Positions 18,134-26,665 of a DNA stretch of 64,000 nucleotides are shown piece by piece. The notes beneath the pieces were generated by a model, which did not search any database, was not told the origin of the DNA, and saw nothing but the letters and a program-made list of their open reading frames with translations. A program made the translations under genes and the position numbers. Source of the DNA: Gemmatimonadaceae bacterium (GTDB lineage: Bacteria; Gemmatimonadota; Gemmatimonadetes; Gemmatimonadales; Gemmatimonadaceae). Positions within the stretch are counted from its first letter, which is position 1. Every line of letters begins with the position of its first letter. Where the stretch lies: assembly GCA_030647905.1 (NCBI GenBank), contig JAUSJA010000034.1:88779-152778 (forward strand). The letters run 5' to 3'.

Positions 18134-20589
18134 AGCTTCTCGCTCTGCGGCTCACGAATTTCCGTCAGCACGTCTCGACCGCTATCAGGTTCGAGTCGGG
18201 CTTGACGGGAATCATCGGGCCGAACGGCGCGGGCAAGACGACGATCCTCGAGGCGATCGCGTTCGCGCTCTACGCGTGGGGCCGCTCCACGCGGGAGCAG
18301 ATGCTCTCGCTCACGGCCACGGGTCGCCAGGCGATGAGCGTGGAGCTGGAGTTCGAGCTGGGACGCCATCGTTATCGCGTCGTCAGGGGCCGCACGAACG
18401 CCGAGCTTTATCTCGACGGGGACGACGCACCGATCGCCACCTCGTCCACCGCCGTCACTGACCGGCTCCAGCGACTGCTCGGCATGTCGCGCGACGAATT
18501 CTTCCGCACGTATTTCACCGGCCAGAAAGAGCTCGCGCTCATGGCCGCACTGGCGGCGTCGGAGCGTGCGCGATTCCTCTCGAAGGTCCTCGGCTACGAG
18601 AAGCTGCGACTCGCCCAGGACATGATCGGCGAGCGGCGCCGCATGCTGAGCGCCGAGATCACGGGACTGAGAGCGGGAATGCCCGATCCCGAGTCGGTCG
18701 AGCGCGCGATTCTCGAGGCGACGGAGCGCGTAGGCCACGCTACCGCTGCCGCGCAGAGTGCCGATCATCGCTACACGCTCGCCAGGGGAACGCTCAGCAT
18801 GATCGCTCCCCGGTGGGAGCTGGCGCAGCAGAATCGCGACAAGGTGCAGGCCATATCGTCCGACATCGCGGCCAACGAGCGCGAGGAGAGCTCGCTCCGG
18901 CAGAACATGGAAAGAGTCGCGGCCGAGTTGGCGATGGTGGCCGAGTCGCGGGCGGAGCTGGCGCGGCTGCAGCGCTCGCTGGAGCCCCTCGGCGAGCTCC
19001 GCGCGGAGCTCTCGATTCTCGACGAGATGTATCGCGAAGAGGGAAGGCGAAAGACGCTCGTCGAGGGTGAGCACGCTTTACGGGAAGAGCTGGACCGCCT
19101 GCGAGCGCGTCACACGGTCATCGAGCGGGCGCCTTCGCAGGAAGAGGAAGTGACGCTCGAGCTTGAGAAGAAGCGCGCCGAGCTGGAGGATGCGCAAGGC
19201 GAGCTCGAGGCGAGGCGCACCGAATGGGTGCGCGACCGGCAGGACGCGGACACGAAGCTGCGCGATCTGCGCAAGCAGTACCTCGAGATCCAGGAGCAGC
19301 GCGAGCGCGTCATCAGCCTCGGCGCCGACGGGGCGTGTCCCACCTGCAGCCGCACGCTGGGGGAGAATCTCCAGACCGTCGTCGAGCATCTCACCGAGAC
19401 GAGCGAGACGCTGCGCGTGGACGGCGCCTACTACCGGAGCAGGTTCGAGCAGTTGTCGGAGATGCCGGCGAACGTCCGCGAGCTTGACGAGCGGCGCCGC
19501 ACGCTGACGGCGGAGACCGCAGCCCTCGAACGCAAGCTCGCGCGCGTTCAGCTCGCCGTGCAGGAGCTGACTGGAGTCGTGCGCGACATCGCCGCCAAGG
19601 AGAGACGCATGGAGCAGATGCGACGCGACATCTCGGTAATCACGCGCGGATTCGACGCTGCACGATACGATTTCGTGAAGACCGAGATAGCCAACCTCGC
19701 TCCGCTCGGCGATCGCGCGGCCGGTCTCAGCGCGCTGCTCGAGCGCGAGCCGCTGCTGCTGGGGCAGAGGAGCGAATACTCGGCGTCACTTTCCTCGGTG
19801 GAGTCGCTTCTCGGAACTCTTCGCGTGAGGCATCGTCAGATGTCGTTCGCCGCGGCGGACTTCGATCGGTTGAAGGCCGATTACGACCGCTGCTTTGGCG
19901 GGGCGCGAGCGGCAGAGCTCGAAGCCCACACCGCCGCGGGCAACCTGAGAAATGCGCGCGAGGCGGTGGAGAGAGCGGTCGCTTCGGGAGAGGCGTCGAG
20001 AGCCATCCAGGCGACAGTGACGCAGCGGGAAGGCGAGCGGCGCCTGCACGAAGAGCTGGACCGCGCGTTCAACGAGATGCGCGCGCAGCTCAACGCGCAG
20101 CTCAGGCCCGAGCTCTCCGAGCTCGCGACGACGTTCCTGCGCGAGCTCATGGACTCGCGCACGGCGGAGATCGAGCTCGACGAAAAATACAATATCACGG
20201 TCCTCGAGGACGGAATCGCCAAGCCCGTCCTCTCCGGCGGCGAAGAGGATCTCGCCAACCTCGTTCTGCGTCTTGCGGTGTCACAGATGATCGCCGAGCG
20301 GTCGGGCCAGTCATTTTCTCTCCTGATCCTCGACGAGATATTCGGCTCACTGGACGAGTCGCGCCGGTTCAACGTCCTGGAATTGCTGCGCGCACTCGGC
20401 GACAGGTTCGAGCAGGTGATTCTCATCACCCACATCGAAACGGTGCGCGACGGGCTCGACCAGGTGATATCGGTGCGCTACGACCCCTCCATCGCCGCCT
20501 CGGTCGTGGATCAGAGCGCCGGCGCGGGAAGCGCCGTGTCGGGCGATCGCGATGCGGGGCTCGAGCTCGAGCCGGCAGGAGCCGCCTGA
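18130..20589 (+). CDS. sbcC: Rad50/SbcC-like SMC-family ATPase
   Basis: 819 aa, the ATPase partner of the Mre11-like protein. The N-terminal half-domain has Walker A GPNGAGKTT. Two long coiled-coil arms (about residues 170-680) flank a zinc-hook CPTC at about residue 403. The C-terminal half has signature LSGGEEDLANLVLRL and Walker B LLILDEIFGSLDE. At 819 aa it is nearer archaeal Rad50 (about 880) than E. coli SbcC (1048). The TTG start overlaps the previous stop. Role: ATP-driven opening and processing of DNA ends. Confidence 0.93.
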   Translation: MKLLALRLTNFRQHVSTAIRFESGLTGIIGPNGAGKTTILEAIAFALYAWGRSTREQMLSLTATGRQAMSVELEFELGRHRYRVVRGRTNAELYLDGDDAPIATSSTAVTDRLQRLLGMSRDEFFRTYFTGQKELALMAALAASERARFLSKVLGYEKLRLAQDMIGERRRMLSAEITGLRAGMPDPESVERAILEATERVGHATAAAQSADHRYTLARGTLSMIAPRWELAQQNRDKVQAISSDIAANEREESSLRQNMERVAAELAMVAESRAELARLQRSLEPLGELRAELSILDEMYREEGRRKTLVEGEHALREELDRLRARHTVIERAPSQEEEVTLELEKKRAELEDAQGELEARRTEWVRDRQDADTKLRDLRKQYLEIQEQRERVISLGADGACPTCSRTLGENLQTVVEHLTETSETLRVDGAYYRSRFEQLSEMPANVRELDERRRTLTAETAALERKLARVQLAVQELTGVVRDIAAKERRMEQMRRDISVITRGFDAARYDFVKTEIANLAPLGDRAAGLSALLEREPLLLGQRSEYSASLSSVESLLGTLRVRHRQMSFAAADFDRLKADYDRCFGGARAAELEAHTAAGNLRNAREAVERAVASGEASRAIQATVTQREGERRLHEELDRAFNEMRAQLNAQLRPELSELATTFLRELMDSRTAEIELDEKYNITVLEDGIAKPVLSGGEEDLANLVLRLAVSQMIAERSGQSFSLLILDEIFGSLDESRRFNVLELLRALGDRFEQVILITHIETVRDGLDQVISVRYDPSIAASVVDQSAGAGSAVSGDRDAGLELEPAGAA

Positions 20590-21578
20590 TGGCCGTCGCG
20601 CGCACGTGGCGCCAGCCGCGCCAGCCGAGCGGCCCGCAACAGATTCGCGATGCGGACATTCCCGCGTTGAACGAGGTGTTCAGCGAAGCGTTCACCGACC
20701 GCTACCGTCGCGACGGAATGGCGGGGGTGCGCGTGCCGCATCTGAATCCGCCGGTGTGGCGATTCGCCATCGCTGACGCCGGCTCCGGCGCGATGCTGTG
20801 GCGCGACGAGAGCGGCAACGTGATCGCGTTCAACGTCGCGCATCTCTCGGGCGCAGAAGCGTGGATGGGCCCGCTCGCCGTGCATCCGAACCACCAGGGT
20901 CATGGGCTTGGGAAGACTGTCGTCAGCGCCGGGATCGAACTGCTCAGGTCGAGCGGCGCGAAAGTCATCGGCCTCGAGACGATGCCGCGCACGATGGACA
21001 ACATCGGCTTCTATTCGTCGCTCGGCATGAATCCCGGTTTCCTGACGCTGACGGTAACCGTGGACGGAGTCTTCTCGGCGCCCATGACGGGACGAATCAG
21101 AGCGATGCGGCTGGGAAGTCTCGCGCCGGATGATTTCGATCAGGCCGTGCGAGCGTGCAGAGAGCTCACCGACTCGATCCTGCCGGGCTACGATTTCTCG
21201 CGCGAGATCAGTCTCACCGAAGAGCTCGCGCTCGGCGACACCCTCATGCTCCAGGATGGAGACAAGCTCGCCGGATTCGCGCTGTGTCATTCCGTTCCGC
21301 TGGTGGAAGGCCGTGTGCGGGAGGAGCTCCGCGTACTCAAGCTGGTTGCCCGCGGCGACGACGACTTCGACGTGCTCGTCACGGCACTCTCCGATCACGC
21401 GCGCCGGAGCGGCACACGCCGTGTCGCGGTGAGGGTGCAGGGACAGTATTCGGGAGCATACCGGCGACTCATGCGCCGGGGCGCTCGCGTGCGATGGTCG
21501 GATCTCCGGATGACGCTTGACGGTTTTGCCGAGCCACAGCCCGGGCAGGGAATCGTTCTGTCGAACTGGGAGATCTGA
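20589..21578 (+). CDS. Double GNAT-family N-acetyltransferase
   Basis: 329 aa, two GNAT-like folds. The first carries the acetyl-CoA motif MGPLAVHPNHQGHGLGK (about residues 93-110) and the alpha4 region NIGFYSSLGMNPGF. The second half (from about residue 175) has a degenerate copy with REELRVLKLVA and RRVAVRVQGQYSGAYRRL. The substrate is unknown. The ATG shares one base with the rad50 stop (TGATG), so it belongs to the resection operon and could modify a repair protein, but that is inference. Confidence 0.82.
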   Translation: MAVARTWRQPRQPSGPQQIRDADIPALNEVFSEAFTDRYRRDGMAGVRVPHLNPPVWRFAIADAGSGAMLWRDESGNVIAFNVAHLSGAEAWMGPLAVHPNHQGHGLGKTVVSAGIELLRSSGAKVIGLETMPRTMDNIGFYSSLGMNPGFLTLTVTVDGVFSAPMTGRIRAMRLGSLAPDDFDQAVRACRELTDSILPGYDFSREISLTEELALGDTLMLQDGDKLAGFALCHSVPLVEGRVREELRVLKLVARGDDDFDVLVTALSDHARRSGTRRVAVRVQGQYSGAYRRLMRRGARVRWSDLRMTLDGFAEPQPGQGIVLSNWEI

Positions 21579-21593
21579 GCGCGCTCCCGCGCG

Positions 21594-22634
21594 CTAGTGC
21601 CGGAAGAGCGAGCGCAGCGCCGAGCCGACCGTGATCTTGCGCAGGTACAGCAGCTCTTCGGGCGCGAACGGAGTCGGCTCTATGCCGAGCTCGTGCTGCA
21701 GGTCGTTGTGCTCGATGACATTGTCGAGATCGAGCAGGTCGAGGAGTGCTGTCGTCACGGGCGGATGCGGAAGGATGCGCTGCGCCGCGGCGACGAGCGG
21801 GCGCAGCATCGCGACGGGCATGCCGACAAGCAGCCGCGATGCGTTCATCGCGACGAGGATGCGCTCGGTCATCTGACGGAGCGTGAGCGGGGTCGAGCCG
21901 CCGATCGCGAAGCTTCGTCCAACCGTTGATTCGTCCTCGAGGATTTTCGCGACGGCGCGTGCTACGTCGCCGACGGCGACAGGCTGGAATCGCGCAGTAC
22001 CGCCGCCAGGAAGCGGAAACACGATCGGCGAGAGGCGGATCAGTCGCGCCAGGACGTTCACGAACTCGTCGTCAGGCCCGAAGATCACGGATGGCCTCAC
22101 CACCGTCCACTGCGTTCCGGTCTGCTGCACGATGTCCTCCGCGCGTCCCTTGCTGCGGAGCAAAGGGTACCGCGAGGCGCTGTCGGCGCCGTTCTGCGAC
22201 ATGTACACGATGCGGTTCACTGACTCTGCCCGCGCGGCATCGAGCAGCGTGCGTGTGGCGTCGGTGTTCGTGACTTCATAGCTGTCGCCGCTCTTCTCGA
22301 TGGCGATTGCCGCGAGGTGAACGAGCGACCCCGTGCCGGTGAGCGCCGAACGCATCGCCTTGGCGTCGCGGATGTCTCCGACACGCATCTCGAGCCGCAG
22401 ATGACCGAGCCGGTGTGCGGCTCGGGCCACGTCACGCACGACCGCGCGCACCTTCCAGCCGCGCTCGCAGAGCTGTGTGCACACCTGCACTCCGACGAGT
22501 CCCGCCGCGCCGGTGACGACGACTGGCTTCGCGCGCAGTTCCTGGGCCGTTTCGGGCTGCTCCGCCACCGCTATGCCGGTCGCGCCTGTCGGTTCGAAAG
22601 AGGGCGCCGCGTACTCGTCGGAGGAGGAAGTCAT
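21594..22634 (-). CDS. NAD(P)-binding SDR-family protein (NDUFA9/epimerase type)
   Basis: 346 aa. A Rossmann dinucleotide motif, VVTGAAGLVGVQV, lies near residue 38. VHLAAIAIEKSGDSYEVTN, the RIVYMSQNGADS strand, WTVVRPSVIFGPDDEF and a VAVGDVARAVAKIL helix follow. This is the atypical-SDR pattern of complex I NDUFA9-like and quinone-biosynthesis-associated proteins. About 35 residues of low complexity precede the fold. The catalytic YxxxK is replaced, as is common in atypical SDRs. It lies 18 nt after a small membrane-protein gene, probably cotranscribed. Substrate unknown. Confidence 0.82.
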   Translation of the reverse strand: MTSSSDEYAAPSFEPTGATGIAVAEQPETAQELRAKPVVVTGAAGLVGVQVCTQLCERGWKVRAVVRDVARAAHRLGHLRLEMRVGDIRDAKAMRSALTGTGSLVHLAAIAIEKSGDSYEVTNTDATRTLLDAARAESVNRIVYMSQNGADSASRYPLLRSKGRAEDIVQQTGTQWTVVRPSVIFGPDDEFVNVLARLIRLSPIVFPLPGGGTARFQPVAVGDVARAVAKILEDESTVGRSFAIGGSTPLTLRQMTERILVAMNASRLLVGMPVAMLRPLVAAAQRILPHPPVTTALLDLLDLDNVIEHNDLQHELGIEPTPFAPEELLYLRKITVGSALRSLFRH

Positions 22635-22652
22635 CGCGCCTCGTCCGGTGCG

Positions 22653-22823
22653 CTAGCCGTTCGGGCGGGTGCCCGAGCGCCCGTTCCGGGCGATTATCCG
22701 CCAGAAAAGCAGGAAGAGACCAATCGTCAGCAACAGGTGTACATATCCCGGCGCTTCGGTGGTGAATGTCACTGCTGCCCAGACCACGAGCATCAGCACT
22801 GCCGCGACGATTCCGATATCCAT
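22653..22823 (-). CDS. Small two-helix membrane protein, 56 aa
   Basis: ATG at 22823, TAG at 22655-22653. The peptide has two hydrophobic stretches (IGIVAAVLMLVVWAAVTF and VHLLLTIGLFLLFWRIIA) and a basic, Gly-rich tail. This is the layout of Lmo0937/DUF5670-like small membrane proteins. Codon third positions are G/C-rich and a perfect -10 box lies 37 bases upstream, which support a real gene. No obvious Shine-Dalgarno. It precedes the SDR gene by 18 nt. Confidence 0.7.
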   Translation of the reverse strand: MDIGIVAAVLMLVVWAAVTFTTEAPGYVHLLLTIGLFLLFWRIIARNGRSGTRPNG

Positions 22824-22859
22824 GATGATTTCGTTGACGGTTAGTTTGTCTGTCCGTAA

Positions 22860-22865
22860 ATTATA
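22860..22865 (-). promoter_or_regulatory. -10 promoter box for the small membrane protein/SDR pair
   Basis: The minus strand reads TATAAT 37 bases before the start codon at 22823, a suitable distance for a sigma-70-type promoter with a short leader. The -35 region is weak (GGCTTC at 16 bp spacing). Confidence 0.45.
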
Positions 22866-22965
22866 GTCGTTCCAGAGGTGTGAAGCCGCATCTCTGAGGA
22901 ACGGAGAGATTCACTTTTTGAGCCGATAAGTCCTCCGGGTGGGTCCAATAAGTCGTGCTGATGTC

Positions 22966-23054
22966 ATGCCCCAGTGCGGGGAAGACAAGAGGCAGCGGTG
23001 AGGGCCTCATACATTCGACAGGGCTTCAAAAACCCTCTTCGTTCCCGAGTTCGG
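22966..23054 (+). ncRNA. Candidate structured leader RNA upstream of queD-folE
   Basis: This run carries successive self-complementary segments ending in an intrinsic terminator: CCCC/GGGG (22976-22988), GAGGC/GCCTC, AGGG/CCCT around a CTTCAAAAA loop, and CCCG/CGGG just before the terminator. The region ends 60 bases before queD. Hairpins followed by a terminator ahead of a biosynthetic operon are the layout of a riboswitch or attenuator. It does not fit preQ1 or tetrahydrofolate riboswitch consensus as I know them, nor a tRNA. Extent and class are inference. Confidence 0.45.
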
Positions 23055-23092
23055 GCTCCGCCGTCGCCGTTGTGTGCCGGCGGAGCTTTTTT
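23055..23092 (+). terminator. Intrinsic terminator in the queD leader
   Basis: GCTCCGCCG (23055-23063) pairs perfectly with CGGCGGAGC (23078-23086), and six T residues follow at once (23087-23092). It stands 21 bases before the queD ATG with no gene ending just upstream. It therefore either ends a small RNA or is a regulated attenuator of queD-folE. Confidence 0.82.
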
Positions 23093-23113
23093 CAGTCTTT
23101 CCGTGAGCTCACC

Positions 23114-23527
23114 ATGCCCCGCGTCACCGTCACCCGGCGGCTCCGCTTCAACGCCGCCCATCGCGTGTTCAATCCTTCGTTCTCCGATGCCGAGAACGAG
23201 GCGACCTTCGGGAAGTGCAACAATCCCAACTGGCACGGCCACAACTACACCCTCGACGTATCGGTCGAAGGCCCGATAGACGAGCGAACGGGATACGTCC
23301 TGGACCTCAGCAAGCTGAGCGAGATCGTCGAGCGTGAGATCGTCAGCATCGTGGATCACCGCAACCTTAATCTCGACGTCGGATTCATGAAGGGCATAAT
23401 TCCGACGGCCGAGAACATCGTGGTTGAATTCTGGAAGATTCTGGAGCCGGCCGTGGCGCCAGCGAAGCTCAAGCGGCTCGTCCTTCGGGAAACCGGGAAC
23501 AACAATGTCGAATACACAGGAAACTGA
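23114..23527 (+). CDS. queD: 6-carboxytetrahydropterin / 6-pyruvoyl-tetrahydropterin synthase family protein
   Basis: 137 aa. Zinc histidines lie in FNAAHRVF and [20 protein letters not shown] holds the catalytic cysteine, and the C-terminus has the usual [15 protein letters not shown]. It converts dihydroneopterin triphosphate made by GTP cyclohydrolase I into a tetrahydropterin; in bacteria mostly for queuosine. The next gene, folE, overlaps it by 23 bases, so substrate producer and user are coupled. True PTPS (biopterin) activity cannot be excluded from sequence. The start is the ATG at 23114. Confidence 0.88.
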   Translation: MPRVTVTRRLRFNAAHRVFNPSFSDAENEATFGKCNNPNWHGHNYTLDVSVEGPIDERTGYVLDLSKLSEIVEREIVSIVDHRNLNLDVGFMKGIIPTAENIVVEFWKILEPAVAPAKLKRLVLRETGNNNVEYTGN

Positions 23528-24077
23528 GGATCTCGAGGAGCTCGTCAGGAAACAGCTCGAGCTGATCGGCGAGGACCCCGATCGCGACGGCCTGCTCAAG
23601 ACGCCGGCGCGCGTCGCGGCCTCGCTCAAGTGGCTTACGCGGGGTTACGAGCGGGATGTGAGGCAGGTGATCGGCGACGCGCTGTTCGAGGACTCGCACG
23701 ACACCATGATCATGGTGCGCGACATCGAGCTGTACTCCATGTGCGAGCATCACATGCTGCCCTTCTACGGCAAGGCGCATGTCGCGTACATCCCGGACGG
23801 AAGGATCGTCGGGCTCTCCAAGCTGCCGCGGGTCGTGGACGTGTTCGCCCAGCGGCTCCAGGTGCAGGAGCGCCTCACCGAGCAGATCGCGCAGGCGCTG
23901 AGCGACGTTCTCGAGCCGCTCGGAGTCGGAGTCGTCATCGAGGCGTACCACCTGTGCATGATGATGCGCGGGGTGCAGAAGCAGAACTCGAAAACAATCA
24001 CATCGGCGCTTCGCGGCGTATTCCGCGACGACCCCAAGACGCGCGACGAATTCCTCCGCCTCGCGCACAACGGATGA
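23505..24077 (+). CDS. folE: GTP cyclohydrolase I
   Basis: Makes dihydroneopterin triphosphate from GTP, the first step to folate and queuosine; 190 aa. Zinc ligands lie in [14 protein letters not shown] and in [28 protein letters not shown] and [12 protein letters not shown] are family signatures. The start [10 protein letters not shown] lies inside the 3' end of queD. The zinc-dependent type IA form is clear. Confidence 0.96.
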   Translation: MSNTQETEDLEELVRKQLELIGEDPDRDGLLKTPARVAASLKWLTRGYERDVRQVIGDALFEDSHDTMIMVRDIELYSMCEHHMLPFYGKAHVAYIPDGRIVGLSKLPRVVDVFAQRLQVQERLTEQIAQALSDVLEPLGVGVVIEAYHLCMMMRGVQKQNSKTITSALRGVFRDDPKTRDEFLRLAHNG

Positions 24078-24126
24078 CCGGATCGAGCGATGGCGCGCTC
24101 GTCGGCCTGAGCGCTTCGGTCCGAAC

Positions 24127-24762
24127 TTGTACATCGAGCTGATAGATCTGCTGCGCTGTCCGAACGAGCACGAGGACAGCTGGCTTGTTGCGGCGTTTCA
24201 CGAAATGCATGGCCGCTTCGTCGTGAGCGGCAAACTCGGCTGTCCTGTCTGCTCGGCCAGCTATTCCATCGTTGATGGAGTTGCCGATTTTCGAGCTGGA
24301 GCCCAGGTCGCAACGGCTCCGGGCATCGGGCGATCGGAGGAAGTGACAGGCGCCGACGCTGAAACGACCATTCGATTCGCCGCGATGCTCGGGCTGATGC
24401 GTCCCGATGCACTCGTAATTCTCGAGGGCGAATCGGCTACCGTAGCCCCGCGCCTCGCCGAGCTCACCGATGCTCGCGTCGTCGCGCTGAACCCGCGCGC
24501 CATTCCCGCCGAAACCGAGCGACTCGCATCGGTTCTCGCGTCCGCACGTCTGCCGCTTGCTCCGTCGTCCGCCGACGGAATCGTCCTCGCGGAAAATGCC
24601 GATGCGATCGCTGCTGCCGAGGCCCATCGAATCCTCAAGCCGGGCGCGCGATTGGTGGCTCCGGCGCGCCTTCCGCTTGGCCCGCGCTTCCGCGAGCTCG
24701 CTCGTGACGACGATCACGTAGTCGCGGAATCCGTCGGCCCACTCGTAAGTCTTTCCCGCTGA
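24127..24762 (+). CDS. Trm112/UPF0434-like zinc-ribbon protein with degenerate Rossmann domain
   Basis: 211 aa from a TTG start. Residues 1-57 match the Trm112/UPF0434 fold: IELIDLLRCPNEHED, then GKLGCPVCSASYSIVDGVADF, with a CPxC zinc half-site. The rest resembles a SAM-methyltransferase fold without a clear SAM-binding glycine motif (DALVILEGESATVAPRLAEL, VVALNPRAIP, ADGIVLAENADAIAAAEAHR). Trm112-type proteins activate methyltransferases; here activator and a decayed enzyme seem fused. It follows folE by 49 bases on the same strand. Function uncertain. Confidence 0.7.
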   Translation: MYIELIDLLRCPNEHEDSWLVAAFHEMHGRFVVSGKLGCPVCSASYSIVDGVADFRAGAQVATAPGIGRSEEVTGADAETTIRFAAMLGLMRPDALVILEGESATVAPRLAELTDARVVALNPRAIPAETERLASVLASARLPLAPSSADGIVLAENADAIAAAEAHRILKPGARLVAPARLPLGPRFRELARDDDHVVAESVGPLVSLSR

Positions 24763-24811
24763 GTGGACGGCGGCGGCCATTCAGCGGCGCCACGACAATG
24801 CGGGGCTGCTC

Positions 24812-26665
24812 CTACTCGCCGGGCTCGGCGTAAAGAGAGTCGATCAGCTCCTTGTAGTGCTGGTCAACAACCCGCCGCTTCACCTTCTGCGTCGGCGTCA
24901 TCTCGCCCTTCTCGAGCGAGAAGTCGTGCTCGAGCAGTCCGATTTTCTTCGGCATCTCGAAATGCGCAAGGCCGGCGACCTCGCGCATCACTTCCTTCTC
25001 CATTTTCGCCTGGATCGTCGGCATCCGCAGCAGCTGGGCACGGTCGGTCCAGATGATGTTGCGCCTCTTCGCCCAGCTCTCGAGCTGCTCGAAGTTCGGC
25101 AGGATCAACATCGAGGGGAATCTCCGCTTGTCGCCGATCATCACTGCCTGGCTCACGTACTTGTTCGTCTTCACCAGGTTCTCGATCGGCTGCGGAGCGA
25201 TGTTCTTTCCGCCCGCCGTGACGATGATGTCTTTCTTGCGATCCGTGATGGCGATGAACCCGTCGCGGATCTCGCCGATGTCGCCCGTGTGGAACCACCC
25301 GTCGGAGTCGATCGCCTCGGCCGTCGCGACGGGGTCGTTGTAGTAGCCCTTCATCACGCCCGGGCTCCGCGTCAGGATCTCGCCATCCGCGGCGATAATC
25401 ACCTCGACGCCGTCCACCGGTCGTCCGACGGCTCCGATTCGGAAATCCGCCGGCGTGTTGACGCCGATCACGGGAGACGTCTCGGTGAGCCCGTATCCCT
25501 CGAGAATGGTCAGCCCGGCCGAGTAGAAGAACTTGTTGATCTCCGAGGCCAGCGGCGCGCCGCCCGAGACGAAATACCTGATCCGGCCGCCGGTGCGCTC
25601 CTTCAACTTTGAGAAGACGAGCTTTTGCGCCAACGCGTACTTGCCCGCCAGGATACCACGCGGCTCTCCTCCGGCCAGCTTCACGTTCGCCCAACGGTCG
25701 GCGACATCGCGCGCCCAGAAGAAGATGTTCCGCTTGATGAAGCCACTCGACAGAGCGTTCTGAAGAATGCGGGCGTACATCTTCTCGTACAGGCGCGGAA
25801 CCGAGAAGATGATCGTCGGCCGTACTTCCTGCATGTTGATCGGGACGGTGTCGAGCCCCTCGGCGTACGCGATCGAGCTGCCCGTGGCGAACATCAGGTA
25901 GTCGCCCATCCGCTGAAAGATGTGCGACAGCGGCAGAAAGCTGAGCGCGACGTCGTCGCCCTCGAAAGGCAGCTTGTGCCTCGTCGCCTCGATGTTCGAC
26001 CGGATGTTGTTGTGCGTCAGCATCACGCCCTTCGGATTGCCGGTCGTGCCGGACGTGTAGATCAGCGTCGCAAGGTCGTCCGGACCGACGCTGTCGGCGA
26101 TTCTCCGGTACTCCTCCCTCGACTGCGGAGTCTCGGCAGCGGCGCCGCGCTGCTCGAGTTGATGTAGCGTCATGTCCGACGACGGGCCCACTTCGTCGAA
26201 GCTGATCACGTGCTGCAGCACCGGAATCTGGGAGCGGATCTCCGCAATCTTCGCCGCCTGGCCGGCGCTGGAAACGAATATCGCGACGGCTCCCGAATCC
26301 TTGAGTATGTAAGCGATCTGGTCCGCAGGAAGCGTGGGATAGATCGGCACGTCCGTAATGCCGCTCGTGAGACACGCGTAGTCCGCGATCGCCCACTCAG
26401 GGCGGTTCTCCGAGAGGATGCCGACGCGATTTCCCGGCGCGACTCCAAGACTGCGGAGACCGAGCGCGGCGTGGAGCACACGCTTTTCGATCTCGCGGTG
26501 CGACACCGGTACGAACGCCCCGCCGCGCTTCACTTGAAGCGCGTCCGGCCTGTCGTAGCGCGCGATCGCGTCGAAGAACAGTTCGTTCAGCGTCCCGGGC
26601 TTTGGCGCCGGGCCACCTCTCACGTATGGATTCGCGTGAGTCGCCGCCGCGCTTGTCGTCGTCAC
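24812..26665 (-). CDS. fadD: Long-chain fatty-acid--CoA ligase (AMP-forming)
   Basis: 617 aa adenylate-forming enzyme that activates fatty acids to acyl-CoA. Motifs: P-loop-like YTSGTTGNPKGVMLTHNN, ILEGYGLTETSPVIGVN, WFHTGDIGEIRDGFIAITDRKKD split across A5-A8, and VKRRVVDQHYKELIDSLY near the end. It is closest to the eukaryote-like, AMP-binding long-chain ligase group (about 600 aa). The GTG start overlaps the stop of the preceding lipoprotein gene. Other names such as acsl would serve equally. Confidence 0.9.
   Translation of the reverse strand: MTTTSAAATHANPYVRGGPAPKPGTLNELFFDAIARYDRPDALQVKRGGAFVPVSHREIEKRVLHAALGLRSLGVAPGNRVGILSENRPEWAIADYACLTSGITDVPIYPTLPADQIAYILKDSGAVAIFVSSAGQAAKIAEIRSQIPVLQHVISFDEVGPSSDMTLHQLEQRGAAAETPQSREEYRRIADSVGPDDLATLIYTSGTTGNPKGVMLTHNNIRSNIEATRHKLPFEGDDVALSFLPLSHIFQRMGDYLMFATGSSIAYAEGLDTVPINMQEVRPTIIFSVPRLYEKMYARILQNALSSGFIKRNIFFWARDVADRWANVKLAGGEPRGILAGKYALAQKLVFSKLKERTGGRIRYFVSGGAPLASEINKFFYSAGLTILEGYGLTETSPVIGVNTPADFRIGAVGRPVDGVEVIIAADGEILTRSPGVMKGYYNDPVATAEAIDSDGWFHTGDIGEIRDGFIAITDRKKDIIVTAGGKNIAPQPIENLVKTNKYVSQAVMIGDKRRFPSMLILPNFEQLESWAKRRNIIWTDRAQLLRMPTIQAKMEKEVMREVAGLAHFEMPKKIGLLEHDFSLEKGEMTPTQKVKRRVVDQHYKELIDSLYAEPGE

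Noticed and set aside
22966..23060. Possible tRNA in the queD leader (TTCAAAA loop, TTCGGG segment)
   Set aside because: No 7-bp acceptor stem, no standard D-loop and no TTCRAnY T-loop could be built on either strand. The anticodon-like stem has mismatches.
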